Both the position numbers and the translations under genes were made by a program. The notes under the pieces are model-generated. The model saw only the letters and a list, made by a program, of their open reading frames with translations, was not told the DNA's origin and searched no databases. From assembly GCF_963664555.1 (NCBI RefSeq), contig NZ_OY761461.1, positions 3,637,769-3,701,768 of the forward strand: a stretch of 64,000 nucleotides of DNA, in the 5' to 3' direction. Position 1 is the stretch's first letter. The number at the start of each line of letters is the position of its first letter. The stretch is from Labilibaculum sp. (lineage in GTDB: Bacteria; Bacteroidota; Bacteroidia; Bacteroidales; Marinifilaceae). Positions 34,445 through 45,000 of this stretch are shown one piece after another.

Positions 34445-36829
34445 TTATTTATTTTCGACCAACCTAATATAATAAACAGCTCCTGCAGTACTTCCCGTAA
34501 GGGACTGAAATTTAATCCTTATATGGTCTTTCCCAGTAACCATCGAGTTGGGAATGGAATATTCCACATCACGAAATTTTGACAGGTTCCATTTTCCGGT
34601 ATTGTCTTCGGTCAGAAGTTTTTCATCGTCGATATAAATATCAAATTTCCTGCTACCCCATTCGGCTCCCCAATAGCGGACTCTCAAACTCAAATCGGTC
34701 TCTGACTTTGTTGCCAGATCGTAGCTGAAAAAGCCGCCGTTATTGGCCTCGCGGAAAAACTCATTTAGATTATTGCCTTTATTGGAATTTTCGGATAGCA
34801 TGCCATGATCAGTTTCGGGCTGTTGCTCGCCGGGACCTACCTGATCGATTGTGCGTTTTTCCAGAACAAGTTTTTCTTTTTCGATGTTTGCCAACGAATC
34901 GGTGTATGCCTTGTAGCCTGAATTTGACAAAGCCAACCAATACATCATATATCTGGCATCGTGTATCTTACTAAATGGTTCTAGTGTAAGTTTGGCCGGA
35001 TTGACCATTTTTACATTTAATGTATAATTTAACGGCTTGCCTTCAACCGGAACCAACTTACTTCCGATATTTTGAATGTCATCATTAATCAGAATTGGGG
35101 CTTTATCAATAGGTAAAAATTTTCCGCTTGAAGATTGTCCCCAACGACTATCATCTGCAACCAAGCCTCTTAAATCTTCGGTTCCGGTTTTCGCACCCAA
35201 TAAAATAGGTCCATGCATAAAAGCGATGTATTCAGGAACATTGGGTAAATGTTCAATGGTATTTTGCATGGGCAATGTAATTTGAACCACATCCCCTTTT
35301 TTCCATTTTCTGTCGATGCAAACATAAGACGAAGGAAGTATTGAGTAGGCCAAATCCTTTCCGTTCACAGCAATTTTCAAAGCACCTTTGCTTACCCAAA
35401 CCGGATAACGAACTAATAATTTGAATTTTGAAGTCCCCTCTGAAATGGTAAGCTTTGTTTGTTCTTCATTAGGAAAAGTTGTTTCCTGTTTGATTTTTAC
35501 CCCTTTTTGTTTCCAGTTCAATTCAGATGCAATAAAAAGATTCAGAAATAATGAATCGCTTGAATGGGTATAAATGAATTGATTGTATTTGCCGTGGTTT
35601 TCCATACCAGAGCCAACGCAACACCACATCGCTTCGTTTGGAGCCGAGTAAACCCGGTAATGACGCGGACGTGCCGGGGTAAAATAAACATACCCACCAT
35701 GTTCGGGATGCTGAGAAGAGAGGATGTGATTGAATAGGGTACGTTCATAATAATCAGCATATTTTGCAGCTGGATTCACCCGAAAAAGGTCTTCGGTTAA
35801 TTTGAGCATGTTATACGAATTGCATGATTCCGGCCCATCATTTACATTTACAAAATCGCTGCACGATTCTTTTGCAGGAAAGTGTTCCCTTCGGCTGTTG
35901 CCACCAAAAGCCAACGAACGGTTGGTTGTTACCGTTTCCCAGAAAAAGCTGCCCGCTTTACCATATTTATCATCCTGACAAAGCTCTGCAATTCGTTCGA
36001 AACCAATAATTTTTGGAATCTGGGTATTGGCATGTTTGTTATCAAGCATATCTATTCCCTTCGACAATGGATCGAGAAACATTTTGTGCGAATAACGTTT
36101 GGCCGCTGTAAGGTATTTTTCATTGCCTGAAATTTGGAACGCATCGGCAAGTACTTCGTTCATGCCACCGTATTCGTTAGCAAGCATATCTTCCATTTGC
36201 TTGTCCGACAAGCCCTGAGTAATTGTAATTGCCCAATCGCAAAATTGAAGGAAAACGTTCTTTGCTTCTTCATTACCTGCATATAACCATGCATCTCTCA
36301 GGCCTGCATACATTTTATGGATATTGTAATAGGGTGCCCATGCCTTCCATATTGCCCCAACGTCTCCTGCTTTGATCTTAGACCACAAAGCTGTACTGCG
36401 CGGAATGCCTCCAACATACCCAACACCCCAATCAGGATATTTCTGAGTGTTGGCTTCTTGACAGTCCTTTAGTTCAGAGATCATATAATCCATGCGTTTT
36501 TTACATTCTAAATTACCGGTTGCAGCATAATTAATTGCCATAGCCGACAAGTAATGCCCCCCCACGTGTCCGTCCAGGCCTTCCCAATTGGTATAGCTTT
36601 TTGCCTTTTGGGATAATCCAGCTTCTTTGCGATAAGGAGCCAATAAACGGTCGACATCATATTTCAGCAGCACCTCAATATTCAGGTCGCGGGCATCTTT
36701 GAACGCCCCATCAAGTAGTTGTACATCTCCCAAAGGGAATTCGTTGGGATATAGCATTTCCTGTGCGCTTAATGCAATAGGGAATATCAGCCCTAATAAC
36801 AACACTAATCTGCATACTTTTTGAAACAT
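34445..36829 (-). CDS. GH127-type beta-L-arabinofuranosidase
   Basis: The enzyme (DUF1680 family) cleaves beta-L-arabinofuranosides with a zinc-held cysteine nucleophile. The signal peptide ends near ALSAQ and is followed by FPLGDVQLLDGAFKDARDLN and an (alpha/alpha)6 barrel (about 45-440). The metal/nucleophile set is visible: E334 and C336 in DGPESCNSYN and the pair C403-C404 in MWCCVGSG, matching the Glu-Cys-Cys-Cys arrangement of GH127. Beta-sandwich domains follow (about 445-640), and an extra C-terminal sandwich (about 680-794) ends in VYYIRLVENK. At 794 aa it is longer than the Bifidobacterium type enzyme. GH146 shares the fold, so that alternative remains open. It is the most upstream CAZyme of the locus. 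Confidence 0.9.
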   Translation of the reverse strand: MFQKVCRLVLLLGLIFPIALSAQEMLYPNEFPLGDVQLLDGAFKDARDLNIEVLLKYDVDRLLAPYRKEAGLSQKAKSYTNWEGLDGHVGGHYLSAMAINYAATGNLECKKRMDYMISELKDCQEANTQKYPDWGVGYVGGIPRSTALWSKIKAGDVGAIWKAWAPYYNIHKMYAGLRDAWLYAGNEEAKNVFLQFCDWAITITQGLSDKQMEDMLANEYGGMNEVLADAFQISGNEKYLTAAKRYSHKMFLDPLSKGIDMLDNKHANTQIPKIIGFERIAELCQDDKYGKAGSFFWETVTTNRSLAFGGNSRREHFPAKESCSDFVNVNDGPESCNSYNMLKLTEDLFRVNPAAKYADYYERTLFNHILSSQHPEHGGYVYFTPARPRHYRVYSAPNEAMWCCVGSGMENHGKYNQFIYTHSSDSLFLNLFIASELNWKQKGVKIKQETTFPNEEQTKLTISEGTSKFKLLVRYPVWVSKGALKIAVNGKDLAYSILPSSYVCIDRKWKKGDVVQITLPMQNTIEHLPNVPEYIAFMHGPILLGAKTGTEDLRGLVADDSRWGQSSSGKFLPIDKAPILINDDIQNIGSKLVPVEGKPLNYTLNVKMVNPAKLTLEPFSKIHDARYMMYWLALSNSGYKAYTDSLANIEKEKLVLEKRTIDQVGPGEQQPETDHGMLSENSNKGNNLNEFFREANNGGFFSYDLATKSETDLSLRVRYWGAEWGSRKFDIYIDDEKLLTEDNTGKWNLSKFRDVEYSIPNSMVTGKDHIRIKFQSLTGSTAGAVYYIRLVENK

Positions 36830-36923
36830 AACAATAAAACTTTAATAGTCTTTATACAATTTTACATACTTAATATCACGTGCATCCATTAAAGTGATCC
36901 TTGACGATTTTTTTGAAATATAA

Positions 36924-37245
36924 AAAGTCCGGTGATGGAGCAATGTTCTTGATCGGCAAACACGGGATAACTCTTTTCTATGTGTGGAATCAAATCACTA
37001 ATCAAGTCCTTTTCAAAGGTTGCAAAAGCAGCCACTTTCAAATTATCATAGATATTCCCAAAAGACCGATCATCTTTTATTGCTCTTCCGTTAGGTAAAA
37101 CCACAATCATAAGTTCAACCTTTTTTTGTGCATAAAAATTATTCAGAGTTACCTGAAGCTTTCCTTGCACATGCCACTCTTTTTCTATTCCCTGAGATTG
37201 CAATAACTCTTGAAACTTAGCGGCATAAAACATTTTGAAACTCCA
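36924..37245 (-). pseudogene. Partial copy of the GH8-relic/CE1 segment
   Basis: The DNA at 36925-37186 is a diverged copy of 32830-33091, inside CE1 domain 1 of the tandem esterase. Most bases are identical, and the frame still reads EKEWHVQGKLQVTLNNFYAQ. It joins directly to 37187-37245, a copy of 33589-33645 in the GH8 relic (FYAAKFQELLQSQGI against FYADKFQELFRSQGI). So about 0.5 kb between the two source pieces is missing in this copy. It ends just before the nucleophile (ITGL, then loss of homology) and cannot be active. It lies 95 bp upstream of the GH127 gene, in the same orientation. Confidence 0.8.
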
Positions 37246-37871
37246 ATCTCTAAAAGAAAGTCTCGAAGCACCAAATTAATGGTTAGCTACCTGCTCTATA
37301 TTTATTTTTAGATATTTGATTTGTAAATTCAGATAATAACACATTTATTCTTCTTCCCAGTTAATATCCTAAGGTAAACTCAAACATTATTTTCAAGAAT
37401 ATTTCTGGAACTTTAAATCTCTACCCTTTAACATCATAGCTTCATTTTTTAGTAGATTTTAAGCCAATTTTCTTTGTGTTGCATTTTTCTCAATATTCAG
37501 TTCGTTTATTATTAAAAAAAATCTTCAAATAGTTTGCTATTAACTAAGGAAACTAAAATAAGACAATACCAATACAACTCTCAATTAGAATATACAAATC
37601 AACCTCTCATTCAACTCCATCGATAATAAAACATCATCAAGACATTGGATACCTGAAATTTAAATATCATAATGCAACTTGCGTATTAATCAATATTTAT
37701 AACAATACAATCTGATTTATGATAATCCAATTGTATCGCTAAATATACAAAAGACATCAAATAATACAATTTATTTTGAGATCAACTAAGGAGAACTCTC
37801 AAGTGAACACAAATAACCACAGCTCTATAAAAAAAACAATAAATTAACCCTTTGAAGCTGCTGCATTTGTA
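37246..37871. other. AT-rich intergenic region, no gene seen
   Basis: Very AT-rich, with no open frame of protein character. It separates the xylan locus from the IS3/AraC scar. Confidence 0.45.
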
Positions 37872-38138
37872 TGGACACAGAGTTAAGATATAATTATTTA
37901 AAAATTATATCTTAGAATAATGAAACAAGAGAGAAGAGCATTTACACGGGAGTTCAAATTGAATGCTGTAGAATTAAGTTATTCCAAGGCAAATCTAGTG
38001 GAACTGGCAAATGAGTCAAGTATCCGCCCCGAACTCTTATATCGCTGGCGTAGCGAATTGTCAGGTCATCAAGGGAAAAAATCTCCGGGTAATGGAAAGC
38101 CTAAACTGACAGATGAAGAATCTGAAGTTTCGTGTTAA
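37872..38138 (+). pseudogene. IS3-family left end with truncated OrfA
   Basis: It begins with the end-like sequence TGGACACAGAGTTAAG at 37872. After a short leader an OrfA frame starts at 37920, MKQERRAFTREFKLNAVELS, with the HTH core LANESSIRPELLYRWR and GNGKPKLTDEESE. This is the N-terminal two-thirds of a transposase_8-type OrfA. Normal OrfA has a leucine-zipper tail of about 30 further residues; here the frame stops after SEVSC and no OrfB follows. The next 30 bp lead into another IS-type end at 38169. Confidence 0.75.
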
Positions 38139-38168
38139 AAAAAAGAATTTGGAACCACTACATTTAAC

Positions 38169-38228
38169 TGAACAAAGAGTTAAGCCCTTATCTTTGCACA
38201 CATGAATAAAAGAAAAAGAACAGTTTAC
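38169..38228 (+). mobile_element. Second IS3-type left end, truncated
   Basis: TGAACAAAGAGTTAAG (38169-38184) resembles the end at 37872 in the same orientation. It is followed by TATCTTTG (38189-38196), a good match to the Bacteroidota -7 box TAnnTTTG, and then an ATG at 38202. The first nine codons (MNKRKRTVY) look like the start of a second kind of IS3 OrfA. At codon 10 the frame passes into AraC-type sequence, so the element is cut off there. Confidence 0.45.
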
Positions 38229-38336
38229 GAGCTTGGATTTAAGCATCCTCAACACTTTACACGTATGTTTAAAAAGAGTGTGGGAATGTCACCAAGTGAG
38301 TACAGGAATGATTATACATATAACTCTTCAGCATAA
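38229..38336 (+). pseudogene. C-terminal tail of an AraC-family regulator
   Basis: The frame reads ELGFKHPQHFTRMFKKSVGM and SPSEYRNDY before a stop at 38334-38336. This is the second helix-turn-helix and closing motif of AraC/XylS regulators (GFxxxxxFxRxFKKxxGxSPSEYR). Nothing upstream continues it; the IS3 end has replaced the rest. It is probably the remains of a regulator (AraC or HTCS) that once controlled a neighbouring locus. Confidence 0.75.
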
Positions 38337-38475
38337 ACACAAGCCTTTAAAAATCATGGTAACTCTCTAAGATTTAATCATCGTTTTTAACGTTGACTGA
38401 ATGTAAATATCCTAAAATTAATATTGTGAAACTCTCTTTTTTATACTTTAAATCTTAGCTTGGTCCTTTTCTCTC

Positions 38476-39687
38476 TTATTTTTCTTTCTTTACAAAATCA
38501 TTAAAAGCATTGTAGGTTCCTCCGCTTTGCTGCGCTTCCTCCTGTTTTTGCATCTGTATCTGCTGTGCAATCCATGTTTTTCCCATTTCCTGCAACTGAA
38601 TGTGGGCGTGCGCAAAAAACATTTTGTACGAAATACAAAAACGAGGCATACCACTATCTTGAGGATCTTTAACACGATCTTTGGTGCATCCGCCAAAACA
38701 ATGCTTTAAGTAGCTGCAAGTTTTACACTTACGTGGCAAATTGGCTTTAATACATCCAAACTGATGTTGCTTCTTGGAATTCAGCATATTAATAAGCTTA
38801 TCAGTTCTAATATTGCCAAGTTTCCATTTGGGATCTACAAAGAAATCACAGGAATACACATCGCCATTGTGTTCCACAACGGTATAAACGCCGCATTCTT
38901 TTTGCAAAGTACATTCAGGTGCCGGAATCCCAACATAGGTATGAAAAACTGAATCGAAATAACGAACTGATGTGGTCGGAATTCCATTCTTAAAATCCTT
39001 AATCCACAAATCCCACAGCTTACAAAGTACCTCTCCGTATTTTTCAGGTAAAAGTGAGAACGATGCCGCCTGTTTCGTATTCTCTTTATCTGTTTCCACA
39101 ATTGGGATAAACTGCATAAAATCAAACCCCATCGTCTTGTGATAGTTGTAAATCTCTTCAATATGATCGGCTGAGTAATCAGTCAAACAACTAAGAACAT
39201 TAGTCGCAACACCTTTATTCAAAAGCATTTTAGCATTGCGTGACACAATTTCCCAGCTAGGTTTTCCTGCCTGGGTTAAGCGGTAATGATCATGAATGTG
39301 CTGCGGTCCATCTATTGATATGCCCACCAGCCAGTTGTATTCTTTCAGAAAAACAGCCCACTCCTCGTTCAGAAGTAATCCATTGGTTTGCAAACCGTTT
39401 CCTACGGTTTTTCCATTTCCATACTTTTGCTGCAAGGCAATCACCTTTTTAAAGAAATCAATCCCCATAAGTGTTGGTTCTCCTCCCTGCCATCCAAAAG
39501 ATACTTCCGGTCCGGATTGCTCCAACACCTGACGGATCAGATTCTCCAATGTTTCGTCATCCATTCGATGCACCCTTTTTTCCTGATACAAACCTGCCTT
39601 TTCCAGATAAAAACAGTAAATACAATCCAGATTACAATCCGGTCCTGAAGGCTTTACCAATACAGATGTTAATTGTTTATTTATCAT
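38476..39687 (-). CDS. Anaerobic sulfatase-maturating enzyme (anSME), radical SAM
   Basis: This enzyme converts the active-site Cys or Ser of sulfatases into formylglycine, in the cytoplasm and without oxygen. The radical SAM cluster cysteines C18, C22 and C25 lie in DCNLDCIYCFYLEK, which keeps the family's CX3CX2CF signature. GWQGGEPTLMG follows, then the SPASM/Twitch cysteines in the last third, including KCKTCSYLKHCFGGCTKDR. At 403 aa it is typical. It lies 163 bp downstream of a sulfatase gene in the same orientation and should serve all three sulfatases of the locus, both the Ser-type and the Cys-type. Confidence 0.95.
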   Translation of the reverse strand: MINKQLTSVLVKPSGPDCNLDCIYCFYLEKAGLYQEKRVHRMDDETLENLIRQVLEQSGPEVSFGWQGGEPTLMGIDFFKKVIALQQKYGNGKTVGNGLQTNGLLLNEEWAVFLKEYNWLVGISIDGPQHIHDHYRLTQAGKPSWEIVSRNAKMLLNKGVATNVLSCLTDYSADHIEEIYNYHKTMGFDFMQFIPIVETDKENTKQAASFSLLPEKYGEVLCKLWDLWIKDFKNGIPTTSVRYFDSVFHTYVGIPAPECTLQKECGVYTVVEHNGDVYSCDFFVDPKWKLGNIRTDKLINMLNSKKQHQFGCIKANLPRKCKTCSYLKHCFGGCTKDRVKDPQDSGMPRFCISYKMFFAHAHIQLQEMGKTWIAQQIQMQKQEEAQQSGGTYNAFNDFVKKEK

Positions 39688-39850
39688 TCTATTCTTCTTC
39701 TAATCGATATCTATTGAGGTACGTAAAAATAAACAATCCATCACAGATCATATTCCCTTGGTCTGCAATTTAAATTGTTTGTTCTATTTCAAGATGATTC
39801 TCAACAAATATATTTTGGTAAAAATACCATCAATTTCTTCTATTCCCTTT

Positions 39851-41440
39851 TCACAACGCTGATTTTGGCAGTAACTTCTCCCAAGTCGACAGATCCCAAA
39901 CTACAGGTTTTTCCATTTTTAAGATCCATTTATCGAAGGCAACTTTCATTGCTTTCACTTTTTCGGGAAACTGAGAAGCCACATTGCTCTCTTCTTCAGG
40001 ATCTGTATGAATATTATACAATTCAAATGTATTATCCACAGGATAATAATGCATCATATAATCTCCTTCAAGAACAGTTCCTGCCGGATCCGAAACATTC
40101 TCTTTATAATTACTTTTGGGAAACTGAGTCTGCACTTTACTGCCCATTACATAATCGGTATATTCATTCCAAAAATTCAAATTCATATCACTCCAATGAT
40201 AAGCCTGAGTGCCGGCCCAAAATAGTTGTCTGCTATTATCAGCATGTTTTTCGCCACTTATAATTGCTGACAAGTTAATACCATCCAAATTTTCAGGGAA
40301 TTCAATCCCGGCTTCAGCCAAAGCGGTAGGCAGCAAATCCATGGCCGATACATTCTCCCTAACAACCAATCCGGTTTTATGCTTTCCCGGGTACCAAACA
40401 AACATTGGCACATGTATTCCTCCCTGAAACATTAACCCTTTGTTTCCTTTAAAAGCACCATTTAAAGGCAATGGCGAATCGACAACAGCTCCATTATCAC
40501 TCACGAAAAGAATCATGGTATTATCATCAATTTTCAGTTCCTTCAGTTTTGCCACAATCTTTCCCACTCCGTCATCAACGGCTGCCAGCGCAGCGTAATA
40601 ATTATCAACCTCCGGATTACCGGTATTAAAACGTTGGTACTTTCTCGGCGCCCTTTCTTCAAGCGGAATGTGAGGTGCGTTGTACGCCAGATAGATAAAA
40701 AACGGGTTCTCCTGATTCTTATCAATATAAGATAAAGCCTCATCGGTAAACTCATCGGTTATATATCCTTGTGATTTAACGTGTTCATAATTTCTAAACA
40801 AACTTGCAGCATTGTAGTAATTGCTTCCGTGATAATTAAATCCGAAATAGTAATCGAAGCCTTTGTTTAACGGATGCTGATCCTTTACACAGCCATAAAT
40901 ACAATCGCGGTGGTAGTCTCTCGTTTTTTCAACCAAAGAATCGATTGTTAACTCTCCCAAATGCCACTTCCCGATCATAGCAGTATTGTAGCCATTGCCC
41001 TGAAAAGTTTCAGAAAGAAATTTTTCTTCCGGATTTACCCCGGCTTCTGCATCGTAATTATTATAAATACCGAATCGCTGTGTATATTTTCCTGTTAGTA
41101 AAGCAGCTCTGGACGGAGCACTGGTTGTAGAGGCCACAAAGGCATTGGTAAATTTCACCCCTTCGCTGGCAAGCTGAGATGTATAAGGCATTGCTGTTTG
41201 AGCCGCTTGATAAACTTTCTCAACATTTGCCCTGTACCTTTGGGTAACAGTTGTTTTTGCCAGCTGATTATGACTGTATGAATCTGAATCAAAATTCAAC
41301 TGACCGTATCCCTGATCATCAGTCACAATTACAATCACATTGGGTTTTTTCTGCAAATTGGTACTATTTGTGTTAATTCCTGTTGTACAAGCGGCTAACA
41401 TTACAGGCCATATTGCATGCATCGAATTTGAAAATTTCAC
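39851..41440 (-). CDS. S1 sulfatase, Ser-type, lipoprotein
   Basis: This arylsulfatase-fold enzyme removes sulfate esters from polysaccharide fragments. The signal ends in LAAC (lipobox), followed by NVIVIVTDDQGYG with metal-binding DD. The modification motif is S107-A-P-S-R in TSAPSRAALLTG, so formylglycine should be made from serine, which requires anSME. MIGKWHLG and VSDNGAV are further active-site blocks. At 529 aa it is complete; the insertion after QGYGQLNFDSDSYS (about 50-85) is longer than usual. In this locus it should act on glycosaminoglycan di- or oligosaccharides, but the sulfate position cannot be predicted by eye. It is co-oriented with the anSME gene. Confidence 0.93.
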   Translation of the reverse strand: MKFSNSMHAIWPVMLAACTTGINTNSTNLQKKPNVIVIVTDDQGYGQLNFDSDSYSHNQLAKTTVTQRYRANVEKVYQAAQTAMPYTSQLASEGVKFTNAFVASTTSAPSRAALLTGKYTQRFGIYNNYDAEAGVNPEEKFLSETFQGNGYNTAMIGKWHLGELTIDSLVEKTRDYHRDCIYGCVKDQHPLNKGFDYYFGFNYHGSNYYNAASLFRNYEHVKSQGYITDEFTDEALSYIDKNQENPFFIYLAYNAPHIPLEERAPRKYQRFNTGNPEVDNYYAALAAVDDGVGKIVAKLKELKIDDNTMILFVSDNGAVVDSPLPLNGAFKGNKGLMFQGGIHVPMFVWYPGKHKTGLVVRENVSAMDLLPTALAEAGIEFPENLDGINLSAIISGEKHADNSRQLFWAGTQAYHWSDMNLNFWNEYTDYVMGSKVQTQFPKSNYKENVSDPAGTVLEGDYMMHYYPVDNTFELYNIHTDPEEESNVASQFPEKVKAMKVAFDKWILKMEKPVVWDLSTWEKLLPKSAL

Positions 41441-42015
41441 GCTTATTTCGGATTAAATTAAAATTTAGTTTGATTGAATCAAATATCTGATTTCCCTTTA
41501 ACAAGCGGGTCTAATATCATTCAAATCATCTCCAATTTCATACGAACTTTAGCTTAAGAACGACTTATAATCCCATTATTCTCATGATCTTTATTTGAAT
41601 CAAAATTCATAAGAATTCACCACACATGATATTGGAATTGCAGCACATGATCTTTACTTTTAGATCTTGAACAAAAGAGTAGCGGATTAATGAAACCGAC
41701 AATGTTAAACATAAAAAAAACTTGGACTAATTGGCTGTGCCGAAGCAATCCATACGGGGGATGGTACTCCTAAGCCTGCAACACAAACAGCCCCGAATAT
41801 TATCCTAATTTTAGTTGATCATACGGGATGAACGAATACATCACTTTCTTTTGGTAAATATCTCACACCAAACAATCTCTATGCTCATAAAATCACCATT
41901 AAACGGTATTCCTGTATGCCAAAACCTAATCAATAAAAAAACATCTGCCGGTTTGCCAACAAATGCTTTTTATTATTGATTCAATTAAAATCAAAATCGA
42001 CCTCTTACTTTGGGA
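41441..42015. other. Intergenic region with sulfatase relic
   Basis: The gap between a lyase gene and a sulfatase gene of the same strand. The recognisable content is the degraded plus-strand sulfatase start at 41702-41915; the rest is AT-rich with no gene seen. Confidence 0.45.
41702..41915 (+). pseudogene. Degraded sulfatase N-terminus
   Basis: A plus-strand ATG at 41702 opens MLNIKK and soon hits a stop. In another frame, from about 41722, the sequence reads IGCAEAIHTG followed by TAPNIILILVDHTG and a stop. This is a lipoprotein-type leader followed by the sulfatase start block (PNIILILVDDxG), with one of the metal-binding aspartates changed to H. Further on SLSFGKYLTPNNLYAHK resembles the next sulfatase segment (GxxxxxTPNxDxLA). 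At least one frameshift and one stop make it dead. It is opposite in strand to its neighbours. Confidence 0.6.
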
Positions 42016-45000
42016 TTATCCTTTTATCAGCACCTTTTTTGATCTAAACTGCCCATTCATTTGCAACCGAACAATGTACGTACCCAATTGATTGGGCGCA
42101 TCAATACTGAGTTCTCTTGAACCTTCATAAGGAACAGAAATCAACATTCTACCCATTAAATCAAATATCTGAACTGATGAATCACGTGACGGTAAGCTTT
42201 TCGACTGCAATACAATTTTGCCATCTCTGCCAAATACAACAAGTTCGCCATCCACAGTAATATCGGGCAAACCTGTTACTAATGTACTAAAAGAATCGGA
42301 GGAATAAACTGACGAAACATTTCCGGCGGCATCTGCAGCGACTGCATGCAATGCATAAGTTTCACCCTCCTGCAGGTTTGTTACACTTCCCTGCCATAAC
42401 TCATTTGCATTGCATGCAGTCTGCCCATTCATCAAGGCTCCTGTTCCACTCATCACATCCTCAACAACAGGAACAGCTTCGCTTGCTGCATTCAGAAACC
42501 AAAATAATGTACCCGATTCATTACTGCCTAATTCTATCGTTGCTGATGAATGATCTATATCACTTACCTGAATCTGATAAATAGTTGGGGCAGTAATATC
42601 AGATAAAGCTTCAACTTTTCTTAAATTGATTTCCTGCGGGATACCATCTTTTAAAGTAAACTGCAATTGTGTTTGTTGATTATTGCCCGGTAGAACAGCC
42701 ACCTTTGCATTTTGACCATCCATCTCCCAAATACCGTTTAAAGTAAGTACAATTATCGACTCCTGACTTGGCAAAGCCGATGTATAGGCAACTTCGGGAA
42801 AATGCAGGTCCGGATCACAAACACTCAGACTCAGTTGATCCTTTTCATCATTTGATTTTATCATTACCAATCCTGCAGCACTAATTTTCTTTACAAACTC
42901 ATTGCTTAGATCGGGAATCGCCCTAAAAAAGACATATGCCGAAGTATTTGCAGCCCGATCCCAAACAATATGTGCCTGATTATCCTGCTGCAAAACTTTA
43001 TAAGCTGCAGTGGTCTCACTATTCATATTGTTTGAAAAATCCTGTATTGCCTGCAGATCTGAATTTGGCAAAATAACATATTCGTAAGACTTCTGATCCG
43101 GAGCTGTTCCATGATCGATCCAGGCAGCAGCAAAATCACCTTTTGTTGCTGCCTTTGTCTTATTTTCGCGTGAATCCTGTGTGGAACGGCTAATTTGTAC
43201 ATTCACTCCATCTTTTACCCAATAAGCATTGCCAACAGGATCAAGAATCCAATGACTTTTATCTGAACTTAAACTCTGCAGCAAAGGAAAATTGATGATC
43301 GAATTATTTCCGTCTGCATAAATAGCATCCGACTGACTTTTCAGGTTAACCTGAAACAGAGTCGTTTCTGTTTTGTACTGAGAATTGGAATTTGAAATAC
43401 CTGATCCCAGACAAATGATTCGATTATCAAAACAAAATACCGATTTATATGCCTGATGATCTGCAGTAAAATTGCTTCGGTTTCCCTCATTCAAAATCAT
43501 TCCAAAAACGCCGTTCTCTCCATGAAGATTTGATGCACCTGTGAAGCCTTCGCTCGATTTCTCCATTAATGTTCCGCTTAAAGGACTTTCCAAAAGAGTA
43601 AGAGGTAAATGAATGCTGGTAGCTCCAGGATATCGATTCCAATCCCAACCATTTTCAACAAATCCACTTTCCCGGGCATTTACATGATTCCCAGCACCTA
43701 TCACCTGAACCGTTCCGTAACTCTGGTATCGGCCATAACGATTATCTTTGGTGTAGATTTCGGAACCCCAAACGTGCCTGTTGTATCCCTTTACACTTAC
43801 CATCCAATTGTCGCGTCGGTGAATGCCCAAAGCTCCATAATTGTAAGTGAAATTTCCTTCAGGTTCAGCTTCAGCAGAAATTCCCTTTGCTTCAAATTCC
43901 TGTTTAAAGGCAGTATTCGAAACTTCCAGACGCATATAACCTGCAGCCATCTCTTTCCATAATTCTTCCTTTGTATATGGATCTCCTGACTTCGCCAAGT
44001 ATGCAAAAGCATTTTTGGCACCACTACTAATGGAGCCCGCCAGCGGATGTCGTCCACAAATTCCAAATCCCCAATCCTGCAGATTGGAATAATTTCTCAT
44101 CGCCAGCAATCCTTTTCCAAAATTGATTCTTGCCTCTTCTGACAGTGCAAAACAAGTGCCATTTACGTAGCGCAGAAAACTTCCGATTCCTGCATATCCA
44201 CCCGTGCTGTATGCCGGATACAATCCACCGTGATGAAAACCGGAGCCATCTTCTTTGATTCCGCCCATGCTTCCGGGTACAATTTTTAATGAGATATCCA
44301 TCCAGCGTTTAATTGTCTTCATCTCCCGGGCCTTTTCAGGAGTGTCATCCATAGTCATAACTGCAACCAAACGTGGAATTATTGTCGTGTTCCAACTATC
44401 CATTAAGCCCTGCAATGTTCCTACTTCCGGTTTTATTCTGTATTCCTGAATGCCAGTCCAGTAGGAAAGCATTGCCACAGCCTCATCCAATTTTCCATCT
44501 GCTTTCAAAGCATCTTTCATCAGAAAAACAGCAGGCGGAAATTCACGAAATTGATATCCGTAGTGATGGTTAGTCCCCATTCCACTGCCCACATTCAATC
44601 CCTGATCCATTACATAGTCAAGCAAATCGTAAAACATTTGCTTTGCTTCGACATCCTTTTTATGGTGCCAAATTTGAGCCAAATCTTCCAACACCGGCCC
44701 CACCTGAATCATTTTCACATCATTCAAACCAGAATCATATTCATCATCGCTAACATACGGGCGACCGGTAATCTGACCATTACTGCGCTTTATATCAAAA
44801 GCACGAAAAGCAGTTTTTACCGATTCAATTTTACTGTTGGCAGGAGGACTTCCCTGAAATACTTTCCTCATTTCCTCCTTTATGGAATCGAAAGCCTTCT
44901 GCTCATCTGCATTGACAGTGGGCATCAATGGAATATCATGAGAATACTTATCGAACCAATGCCAAAGTGCAGCCCAATGATTCTCATTCATGCTTGGATT

